From Candidatus Blautia intestinipullorum (GTDB lineage: Bacteria; Bacillota; Clostridia; Lachnospirales; Lachnospiraceae), in contig DWVA01000243.1 in assembly GCA_019120475.1 (NCBI GenBank), positions 1 to 7,374 of the forward strand: DNA of 7,374 bases. Direction: 5' to 3'. This document shows positions 1 through 5,415 of this stretch, in pieces. Both the position numbers and the translations under genes were made by a program. Each line of letters begins with the position of its first letter. The first letter of the stretch is position 1. Under the pieces are notes generated by a model, which worked only from the letters and a program-made list of their open reading frames with translations, did no database searches and was not told the origin of the DNA.

Positions 1-39
1 GTGTGAGGCGAACGCTCATCCCAGCTGAGCTATGCTTCC
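1..39 (-). tRNA. tRNA-Val (anticodon CAC), 5' half, cut by window edge
   Basis: Read on the minus strand from position 39, the sequence folds as the 5' part of a tRNA. The acceptor 5' strand is GGAAGCA, followed by T8 A9, a D-stem GCTC/GAGC around a loop containing GGG, a 5-base anticodon-stem strand TTCGC, and the loop CTCACAC. The anticodon is CAC (positions 5-3), which decodes GUG valine, with the expected T33 before it and A37 after it. The 3' half (anticodon-stem 3' strand, variable loop, T-arm, acceptor 3' strand) lies outside the window, so pairing of the acceptor and anticodon stems cannot be verified. The gene is divergent from the ABC operon. Confidence 0.88.
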
Positions 40-47
40 ATATCTCT

Positions 48-75
48 ATTATAGTACTTTATCATAAGAAATCAA
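48..75 (-). promoter_or_regulatory. Promoter of the tRNA-Val gene
   Basis: On the minus strand there is a perfect -10 TATAAT (53 down to 48) and a -35-like TTGATT (75 down to 70), separated by 16 bases. The -10 ends 8 bases before the mature tRNA 5' end, so transcription would start about 2 bases upstream of the tRNA. This is a normal layout for a stable-RNA promoter. Confidence 0.6.
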
Positions 76-113
76 TAGAGAATTTGAGCAACGGGCTGCA
101 GAAAAATATCTAT

Positions 114-146
114 CCTTATAAATTCCTTAGAATTGCTTTTTATACT
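114..146 (+). promoter_or_regulatory. Putative activator-dependent promoter of the ABC/two-component operon
   Basis: A -10-like TATACT lies at 141-146 but has no -35 hexamer at the right distance. In its place is a tandem direct repeat: CCTTATAAATT (114-124) followed directly by CCTTAGAATT (125-134), so CCTTA recurs with an 11-bp period. OmpR/PhoB-family regulators bind two head-to-tail half-sites about 11 bp apart, often substituting for the -35. The operon encodes exactly such a regulator (2412-3071). Autoregulation is an inference from this layout. Confidence 0.45.
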
Positions 147-169
147 GATCGTACAAAAACAGATCAGTA
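143..169 (+). repeat. Inverted repeat between the -10 and the ribosome site of the ABC operon
   Basis: TACTGATC (143-150) and GATCAGTA (162-169) are perfect 8-bp complementary arms around an 11-base loop. The left arm overlaps the proposed -10 (141-146) and the right arm touches the Shine-Dalgarno AGGAGGA (169-175). If the -10 is correct, transcription would begin near 152 and the repeat would act as DNA, for example as a repressor site. If the true start is further upstream, it would form an RNA hairpin next to the ribosome site. Confidence 0.5.
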
Positions 170-175
170 GGAGGA
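169..175 (+). promoter_or_regulatory. Ribosome binding site fixing the ATPase start
   Basis: AGGAGGA ends 5 bases before the ATG at 181. It selects that start over an in-frame upstream extension back to about 133, which would put this site inside the coding region. Confidence 0.85.
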
Positions 176-180
176 GAAAG

Positions 181-885
181 ATGGAACCAGATATGATCGT
201 GATAAAAAATCTGTCCAAGGAGTTTAAGGGCCAGAAAGTGCTGAAGGACATTACAATGCACATTCCGGAAAATTGCGTGTATGGACTTCTTGGACCGAAC
301 GGCGCGGGAAAGTCCACCCTGCTTAAAATGCTTACAGGACTTTCAAGGCCAAGCTCGGGAGCGGTATTTTTCCGGGGACATAAATGGAGCCGGGCGGATC
401 TTGCGGAGACAGGAGCATTGATCGAAACGCCGCCTATTTATGAGAACCTTACCGCATGGGAAAACATGAAAGTCCGGGCGCTGCTGCTGGGAGTGGATGA
501 TGAGAGGATACGGGAGGCTTTGGAGCTGATGGATATTGCAGATACAGGGAACAAAAAAGCAGGTAAGTTTTCTCTGGGGATGAAGCAGAGACTGGGGATC
601 GCCCTTGCGCTTTTAAATCGCCCCAGGCTTCTGGTGCTGGATGAACCGATCAATGGTCTTGACCCGCTGGGGATCCAGGAACTCCGCAGGCTGATACGAA
701 GCTTTCCGGAAAAGGGGATTACGGTGATCCTGTCCAGCCATATTCTCAGTGAAATCAGTCAGACAGCGGATTATATCGGAATTATCACGGACGGCAGACT
801 GGGATTTGAAGGGAAAGTAGAGGAACAGGAAGATCTGGAAGGGCTGTTTATGAAGGTCGCGGCGAAAGGAGGGGACCGACGATGA
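181..885 (+). CDS. LanF-type ABC transporter ATP-binding protein (lantibiotic/antimicrobial peptide protection)
   Basis: A 234-residue cytoplasmic ATPase that powers the two permeases encoded next. Visible motifs are Walker A GPNGAGKST (38-46), signature SLGMKQR (131-137), Walker B LLVLDEP (150-156), D-loop NGLD (158-161) and switch His187. The Q-loop position reads ALIETPPIYENLTAWENM, with Glu82 in place of the usual Gln. This 'E-loop' is characteristic of lantibiotic self-protection ATPases (NisF, SpaF, EpiF, NukF group), and the length fits that family. The start is the ATG with AGGAGGA 5 bases upstream. The stop overlaps the next gene's start in an ATGA. In the known family, LanFEG complexes remove membrane-inserted peptides to the outside. 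Resistance to an exogenous peptide is inferred here because no lanthipeptide biosynthesis gene is in view. A bacitracin-type (BcrA) ATPase is the nearest alternative. Confidence 0.9.
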   Translation: MEPDMIVIKNLSKEFKGQKVLKDITMHIPENCVYGLLGPNGAGKSTLLKMLTGLSRPSSGAVFFRGHKWSRADLAETGALIETPPIYENLTAWENMKVRALLLGVDDERIREALELMDIADTGNKKAGKFSLGMKQRLGIALALLNRPRLLVLDEPINGLDPLGIQELRRLIRSFPEKGITVILSSHILSEISQTADYIGIITDGRLGFEGKVEEQEDLEGLFMKVAAKGGDRR

Positions 886-1649
886 GTGATTTTTTCGCGG
901 CGGAAAAATTAAAATACCGCCATACATCCATGAAATGGATCACAGTTATCATGCCTCTTGCCGCGGTTTTTCTTACTGCGTGGCTGACCCACAGCTATTT
1001 TGCGGTTGACAGCTATAACTGGTGGTATACCGGATTATATCCCGGCTTTCTGGGAATTGTCTGCAGTATGATCGGCGGAAAAGATGCGCGGAAAAAGAAT
1101 TATACCATCTGGTCCCTTCCCTGCAGTATGAAAAAGATATGGGACGCGAAAATACTTGTAGGGGCTGTGATCTCCGGCGCTGCCATGGCGTTTGTAGTGA
1201 TTTTTACGATTGCTGCGGGAATGATGCTGGAAAAAGTCCTGCATGTACAGTTTATTTTTGCTCCTTCCCTGAAAATGCAGATTCTGGCAGGGATCATCAT
1301 ATGGCTGACCACCCTGTGGGAGATCCCTTTTTGTCTGTTTCTGTCCCAGAAAACGGGAACTTTTCTGATGCTGGTCCTTCATATGGGATTTTATGTTGTC
1401 TTGTCGGCTTTTGTTTCTTTGAAACCCTGGTTCGCCTTATTTCCGGGAGCTATCACCGCAAGACTGATGTGTCCTGTTCTGGGCGTGCTGCCCAACGGAC
1501 TGATCCTTCAGCCGGGACAGATGACTTACTCGCCCGGACTTGCCGAAATAAACAGTCTGTTTATCGGTATTCCTGCGGCGCTGCTCTGGTTTGCCTTATT
1601 CTGGGCGGGGAGCAGAAGATGGTTTGAAAGGCAGGTGGCTCCAAAATGA
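882..1649 (+). CDS. LanE-type ABC transporter permease (MutE/EpiE family)
   Basis: A 255-residue integral membrane protein, the first of two permease subunits of the peptide-protection transporter. About six hydrophobic segments are visible, near residues 18-38, 50-68, 92-117, 134-156, 160-190 and 225-245. The N-terminus carries the family-like FAAEKLKYRHT lead-in, and the loop YNWWYTGLYPGFLGIVCSMIGGKDARKKNY (45-74) resembles the conserved region of MutE/EpiE permeases. LPNGL near 203-207 is also family-like. Start: ATG in an ATGA overlap with the ATPase stop, with AAAGGAGGGG (865-874) 7 bases upstream, so translation is probably coupled. Its 3' end overlaps the next permease by another ATGA. 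The call rests on motif recall and the F-E-G gene order, since permeases of this class diverge strongly. Confidence 0.83.
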   Translation: MSDFFAAEKLKYRHTSMKWITVIMPLAAVFLTAWLTHSYFAVDSYNWWYTGLYPGFLGIVCSMIGGKDARKKNYTIWSLPCSMKKIWDAKILVGAVISGAAMAFVVIFTIAAGMMLEKVLHVQFIFAPSLKMQILAGIIIWLTTLWEIPFCLFLSQKTGTFLMLVLHMGFYVVLSAFVSLKPWFALFPGAITARLMCPVLGVLPNGLILQPGQMTYSPGLAEINSLFIGIPAALLWFALFWAGSRRWFERQVAPK

Positions 1650-2419
1650 AGGCTTTTATCCGGGGGATGAGAGGGGAGCTGCTGAAAATGAGACATACTT
1701 TTCTGCCGCTTCTTCATATAGGTGTTCCGGCGCTTGGATGCGGGGTGTTTTTGCTGTATTACCGGTTTTCCGGATGGGACGAGATAAACCGGATATCCGG
1801 CTATGCGCAGGTGATAGGTGTGTCTCTGCCGTTTATGGCAAGTATTGTATGCGCGGGAAACATACGGCTGGAGGAGAAGAATCATTTTCAGGTTCTGTTG
1901 GGGGGCTGGAAAGAAAAATGGAAAGGACTGGCAGCGAAATACCTGGCGCTTGCCGGAATGGGACTGCTGGCGATAACAGGAGCTTTGGCTCTTTTTGGAG
2001 CAGGCTCCTTCCTTCTTCTGCCTTCTGATCCCGCAGAAGGAAGAAGTCTTACAGCCGGAATATATCTTCTTCTGGCGGCGGCGCTTTTTCTGGGAAGCCT
2101 TCCGCTGTACCTGGAGCATCTGTTTCTGAACCTGGCGTTTTCCGGAACTGTGTCTCAGTGTGCGGGAGTGGTGCAGTTTTTGCTGTCCGCTTTGTTTCTT
2201 ACAGGTTTGGGCGAGGGAAGGTGGCAGTTTTTTCCCTGTACCTGGAGCGCAAGAGGAGCGATGTTCGCGTTGGCCGGCATATACCGAAAAAAATCAGGCG
2301 CGATGTATTTTTCAGAATTACAGAGAACTGTTTTTATCTGTCTGTTGCTCCTGGTTTTTATCTGTGTCATAATTGGTTTGTGGTATCACTATTTTGAAGG
2401 AAGGCAGTGCAATGATTGA
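1646..2419 (+). CDS. LanG-type ABC transporter permease (MutG family)
   Basis: A 257-residue integral membrane protein and second permease subunit. The start FIRGMRGELLKMRHTFLPLLHIGVPALG is typical of MutG/SpaG-like subunits: a short amphipathic lead with K/R-H-T before the first membrane helix. Further hydrophobic segments lie near residues 55-72, 97-127, 135-158, 165-190 and 230-248, so about six helices. The ATG overlaps the LanE stop (ATGA), with AAAGGCAGG (1627-1635) upstream. The last 8 bases overlap the response regulator gene, so transporter and regulator are one transcription unit. Expected role: with LanE and two LanF subunits it forms the transporter that clears antimicrobial peptide from the membrane. 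Substrate identity cannot be read from the sequence. Confidence 0.82.
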   Translation: MKAFIRGMRGELLKMRHTFLPLLHIGVPALGCGVFLLYYRFSGWDEINRISGYAQVIGVSLPFMASIVCAGNIRLEEKNHFQVLLGGWKEKWKGLAAKYLALAGMGLLAITGALALFGAGSFLLLPSDPAEGRSLTAGIYLLLAAALFLGSLPLYLEHLFLNLAFSGTVSQCAGVVQFLLSALFLTGLGEGRWQFFPCTWSARGAMFALAGIYRKKSGAMYFSELQRTVFICLLLLVFICVIIGLWYHYFEGRQCND

Positions 2420-3071
2420 AATACTGGCGATAGACGACGACAGAGGAATCCTTGAGGTGATCCGTAAGGCTCTTTCCAGATCGGGATATATGGTGACGGT
2501 TCTGGACGATCCTTTAAAGCTGGATGAAAATTCCCTGGGAAAATACCAGTTGATCCTGCTGGACGTGATGATGCCGGGAACAGACGGATTCACTCTGTGC
2601 CGGAAGATCAGGGATCAGGTGGATTGTCCGATCCTGTTCCTTACAGCCAAAACAGAAGAAAAAGACCTGATGGAAGGTCTTGGGATCGGCGGAGATGATT
2701 ATATTACAAAACCTTTTGGGATTGGAGAGCTGCGGGCGAGAGTGGCCGCTCATATCCGCCGGGAAAACAGAGAGAAGAAACATGCCGTCTATGTTGGTGA
2801 AGTGCGTTTTTCGCTTCAGGAGAGAAAGATTTTCTGCAGGGATGCGGAAATCGCGTTTACAAAAGCGGAGTACGGTATCTGCGAATTTTTGGCGCTGAAC
2901 CGGGGTCAGGTGTTTTCCAAAGAACGGATCTTAGAGCATGTATTTGGATACGACGGTGACAGCAGCGATTCGGCGATCACCGAGCATGTAAAAAATATAC
3001 GGGCGAAATTTCAGAAGTTTGAAATAAATCCTATTGAGACAGTATGGGGGATCGGATATCGGTGGAAATAA
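2412..3071 (+). CDS. OmpR/PhoB-family response regulator (LanR/CprR-like)
   Basis: A 219-residue cytoplasmic transcription factor, the usual size for the family. The receiver domain spans residues 2-115, with acidic pocket D8-D10, phospho-acceptor Asp51 in LILLDVMMPGTDG, Thr78 in LFLTAK, and Lys100 in DDYITKPF. The winged-helix DNA-binding domain spans about 125-219, with LTAxE-like FTKAEYGICEFL, the recognition region SDSAITEHVKNIRAKF and the terminal VWGIGYRW. The ATG at 2412 is chosen because AAGGAAGG (2397-2404) lies 7 bases upstream and MIEILAIDDD aligns with receiver starts. The in-frame ATG at 2373 would add 13 non-conserved residues inside the permease gene. It overlaps the LanG gene by 8 bases and the kinase gene at its 3' end. 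Likely activated by that kinase, and a candidate binder of the tandem repeat at 114-134. Confidence 0.94.
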   Translation: MIEILAIDDDRGILEVIRKALSRSGYMVTVLDDPLKLDENSLGKYQLILLDVMMPGTDGFTLCRKIRDQVDCPILFLTAKTEEKDLMEGLGIGGDDYITKPFGIGELRARVAAHIRRENREKKHAVYVGEVRFSLQERKIFCRDAEIAFTKAEYGICEFLALNRGQVFSKERILEHVFGYDGDSSDSAITEHVKNIRAKFQKFEINPIETVWGIGYRWK

Positions 3072-4540
3072 AAAAGAAACAGAAAACATTGTCAGGACTG
3101 TTCCTGAAATTTGCGGTTTTATTTTGTGTAAATACGGTTCTGATCGTTGCCGGGAATATTCTTCTGGCTTTTATCTGCGCTTATGCAGGATGGATCCTGC
3201 CCGCCAATTACGCGGAAAATCAACTGACAGAATATACTGTGGAGATTCAGCGCGCCGGCAGCTCGCCGGAACAATGGATTCCCCCCGGCTGCTCATACGG
3301 AATATATGATGAGCAGGGAAACTGGATATCAGGAAATTTTACGGAAGAAGAAAGGGAACCGGCCTGGGCGAAGTATAAAAATGAAAATATGTACGCTTCG
3401 GCAGGAAATTATTATCGTTTTATCCCCCAGGAAAACGGCAATATCTGTATTGTACGGTATGATCTGTATATGAGATATTCCTGGGATGTGCTGAACCGTA
3501 TCCTGCCTGGTCCGGAGCTTTTGTTCTTCATACTGGACGGGGTGCTTTTTGTTATAAATGCCGTTTTTCTTTCCAGATATTTTGCCGGAAAAGTGAACAG
3601 AGAACTGGGAGAGCTGCGGGAGATTACGGAAAAGATCGGGTCAAATGATCTGGAATTTGAAACGCATCCCTCGGACATCAAAGAGATCGACGCAGTGATG
3701 TCGTCGCTTTCGCATATGAAAGAAACGCTCAGAGAGTCTCTGACAGCGCAGTGGGATATGGAACAGCAGAAGCAGGAGCAGCTGGCTTCCCTGGCTCATG
3801 ACATCAAGACGCCCCTTACGATTATCAAGGGAAATGCGGAGCTTTTGGCGGAAGAAGAATTATCTTTGGAAAACAAAGAATGTACAGAATATATCCTGTC
3901 AAATGTGAGCGATATTGAACAGTATCTGGAACATATCAGACAAGTATTATATGGGATCAGTATGGAATACGAGGCCGGGAAAATTTCCTGTGTCCGGCTG
4001 TGCGGAATGCTTCGTCAGGCGGCGGTGCAGGTAGCCGCAGCAGAGAAGATTCCTGTTATCTTTGATATAGAAATACCGGAGGAAAAAGCAGCGGGGAAAT
4101 CCGAAGAAGCAGAGAAATTCCGGGGAACGGGAATGGAAGTGCCGTACAGGGGCAGACCGAGTACGTCTGAAATGTCAGGCGGTGAAATTTCCTGTGTTCC
4201 CGAGAGCATCCTTCGGGCGTGGAAAAATGTTTTGAGTAATGGTGCTGAGCGCACAGACAAAGAATCGGGGCTGGAAGTACGGATACGAATGTGTGGCAGA
4301 GACGGGCGGAAATATCTGGAGGCGGCTGTCCGCGATCATGGTCCGGGATTTTCTCAAAAGGATCTGGAATATGCAGCCCGGGAATTTTATAGTGGAGACA
4401 GCAGCCGTCATGACAGAAAGCATCAGGGACTGGGACTTGCCATTGCAAAAAGATTTCTGGAAGAACAGGGAGGACGGCTGGAATTTGGCAACCATAAAGA
4501 ACAGGGAGCTGAAGTAAAATGTCTGATCAGAGTAAACTGA
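3044..4540 (+). CDS. Sensor histidine kinase (LanK/CprK-like)
   Basis: A 498-residue membrane sensor kinase, partner of the preceding regulator. First membrane helix about 22-48, extracytoplasmic sensor region about 52-155, second helix about 157-178, HAMP-like linker 179-235. The H-box LASLAHDIKTPLTIIKGNAELL has phospho-acceptor His252. The ATPase domain shows the N-box KNVLSNGAER (Asn395, Asn399), G1 DHGPG (431-435) and G2 GLGLAIAKRFLEEQGG (462-477). An extra charged, low-complexity stretch of about 35-38 residues (345-382) lies just before the N-box. Start: the ATG at 3044 overlaps the regulator by 28 bases but has a poor ribosome site. An in-frame GTG at 3062, with GGGGGA about 10 bases upstream, would trim six residues without affecting any domain. 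The ligand is probably a cationic or lanthipeptide-type antimicrobial peptide, inferred from the transporter next to it. Confidence 0.92.
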   Translation: MGDRISVEIKKKQKTLSGLFLKFAVLFCVNTVLIVAGNILLAFICAYAGWILPANYAENQLTEYTVEIQRAGSSPEQWIPPGCSYGIYDEQGNWISGNFTEEEREPAWAKYKNENMYASAGNYYRFIPQENGNICIVRYDLYMRYSWDVLNRILPGPELLFFILDGVLFVINAVFLSRYFAGKVNRELGELREITEKIGSNDLEFETHPSDIKEIDAVMSSLSHMKETLRESLTAQWDMEQQKQEQLASLAHDIKTPLTIIKGNAELLAEEELSLENKECTEYILSNVSDIEQYLEHIRQVLYGISMEYEAGKISCVRLCGMLRQAAVQVAAAEKIPVIFDIEIPEEKAAGKSEEAEKFRGTGMEVPYRGRPSTSEMSGGEISCVPESILRAWKNVLSNGAERTDKESGLEVRIRMCGRDGRKYLEAAVRDHGPGFSQKDLEYAAREFYSGDSSRHDRKHQGLGLAIAKRFLEEQGGRLEFGNHKEQGAEVKCLIRVN

Positions 4541-4775
4541 GGAGAAGTGTTTCAGGAGAATTCTGACTGCAGCGCTGCTGATTGTCAGAAGGCAGGCGGG
4601 GGACTGGAAACGGAGATCCTTCTTGCACATAGAATGCAAACAGTCCGCGCTGGATATACGGCTGACTGTCAGGTAAGATATCCAAATGGACATATAGGCA
4701 GAAGAAAATATCTGTTAATCAACGGTTATGAAAACGAGACAGGACTGATCACTACGTTTGAGAGGAGGATGACAG
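4541..4775 (+). other. Gap between kinase and acetyltransferase; no convincing gene
   Basis: These 235 bases show no clear terminator and no good promoter. From 4542, one frame reads EKCFRRILTAALLIVRRQ and stops about 44 codons on. Its first part looks like a basic, hydrophobic signal-peptide start but lacks an initiator ATG, so it could be the stub of a decayed exported-protein gene. A second frame from a GTG at 4547 stays open to 4801 but has no family resemblance and runs into the next gene. A 7-bp inverted repeat, TGGATAT (4651-4657) and ATATCCA (4678-4684), has a 20-base loop and no T-run, so it is not a terminator. Confidence 0.35.
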
Positions 4776-5174
4776 ATGGGAGATCAGAAGGTGGAGTATA
4801 AAATTGACGACAGAGAGCTGAAAGCCGATGTATTTCTTTCCCTTGTCCAGCAGGTTTGGCCGGGAGATTATGATTGTGAAAAAACTCAGGAGGCATTAGG
4901 GAAAACTATAAATATCACTGCCTACGCAGGACAAAAACTGGCAGGATGCCTGCGGATTCTCTCTGACGGATATTATTTTGGCACGATCACAGAACTGTTG
5001 GTTCTTCCGGAATATCAGAGAAGAGGGATTGGGAGCAGGCTTCTCCGGCTTGCAAAAGAGAATGCTCCTACAATGCTGTATTTCGGTGCGCAGCCGGGTT
5101 TGGAAAAATTTTACGAAAAGAATGGATGTGAACCAAGTCTGCAATCTTATCAGATAGAAAAAGGTAATATTTAG
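4776..5174 (+). CDS. GNAT-family N-acetyltransferase
   Basis: A 132-residue soluble protein, at the short end of the family. The acetyl-CoA binding motif A is clear: ITELLVLPEYQRRGIGSRLLRLAKENA (71-97), with the R/Q-x-x-G-x-G/A pyrophosphate loop as QRRGIG (81-86). The C-terminal LYFGAQPGLEKFYEKNGCEP (101-120) matches the last strands and helix of GNAT folds, where a Tyr often serves as the general acid; Tyr113 is a candidate. AGAGGAGG (4761-4768) lies 7 bases before the ATG. The acceptor substrate (small amine, drug or protein N-terminus) cannot be told from the sequence. It follows the kinase gene in the same direction after 235 bases with no terminator seen, so partial read-through from the resistance operon is possible but unproven. 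Confidence 0.9.
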   Translation: MGDQKVEYKIDDRELKADVFLSLVQQVWPGDYDCEKTQEALGKTINITAYAGQKLAGCLRILSDGYYFGTITELLVLPEYQRRGIGSRLLRLAKENAPTMLYFGAQPGLEKFYEKNGCEPSLQSYQIEKGNI

Positions 5175-5415
5175 AAAAATCATATAAAAGGATACTGACG
5201 CGCAGCATACTGTGAAAGCCCCGGATTTACGGCATTGCAACTGCCGGTTGACAGATTTTCAAGGGGGATTGGTGGCATGCAACCGGGAGTTTTGCTAGAA
5301 TTGTGGCATACCAGAGGACGACAGTGTTCATGTACAAATAAGAATACGCTTTAAGTGTCATGTTGTTCCTCTAAAACGCAGACAGTAAAAATGGCATCAG
5401 GAAAGGAAAAATGAG
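5175..5415 (+). other. Intergenic region upstream of the XRE-membrane regulator
   Basis: This 241-base stretch has no open frame worth calling. It contains a short weak hairpin (5230-5246), a possible extended -10 (5293-5301), and three exact TGGCAT hexamers at 5273-5278, 5304-5309 and 5392-5397, two of which flank the -10. GGCATTGCAAC at 5231 and GGCATGCAACCGG at 5274 form an imperfect direct repeat. It is probably the leader and control region of the downstream regulator. Confidence 0.45.
5293..5301 (+). promoter_or_regulatory. Possible extended -10 promoter for the XRE-membrane regulator
   Basis: TGCTAGAAT matches the TGN-TATAAT extended -10 form with one mismatch in the hexamer. The -35 position holds only TGGCAT (5273-5278), a poor match, consistent with an extended -10 promoter. 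It would give a leader of about 110 bases before the ATG at 5416. Confidence 0.33.

Noticed and set aside
1..39. tRNA gene as an integration site for a genomic island carrying the ABC operon
   Set aside because: The 5' end and promoter of the tRNA face the operon, whereas integrases normally use the 3' end. No integrase or repeated att core is visible.
133..180. Upstream extension of the ATPase gene adding 16 residues (MLFILIVQKQISRRRK)
   Set aside because: The extension would run through the inverted repeat and the AGGAGGA ribosome site; ATP-binding similarity begins only after the ATG at 181.
1526..2119. Long minus-strand open frame (197 codons) opposite the permease genes
   Set aside because: It lies antisense to the two permease genes, which have ribosome sites, coupled starts and membrane-protein character; its Lys/Gln/Ser-rich product looks like a shadow.
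2373..2411. Earlier ATG for the response regulator
   Set aside because: It adds 13 residues unlike receiver-domain starts and lies deep in the permease gene. The ATG at 2412 has AAGGAAGG at proper spacing.
4056..4693. Minus-strand open frames opposite the kinase 3' end
   Set aside because: They are antisense to the conserved N-box, G1 and G2 motifs of the kinase, with Phe/Ser/Pro-rich composition and no ribosome site support.
4547..4801. 84-codon frame from a GTG after the kinase
   Set aside because: The ribosome site is only 2 bases from the GTG, the composition resembles no family I know, and it overlaps the well-supported acetyltransferase start. I also considered it as a peptide precursor, but it lacks a recognisable leader or a Ser/Thr/Cys-rich core.
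5230..5246. Hairpin CGGCA/TGCCG as terminator of the acetyltransferase gene
   Set aside because: The stem is only 5 bp, and the T-run does not follow directly (GTTGACAGATTTT).
5248..5253. Perfect TTGACA as a -35 for the XRE gene
   Set aside because: No -10-like hexamer lies 16-18 bases downstream; the region there is GGTGGCATGC.
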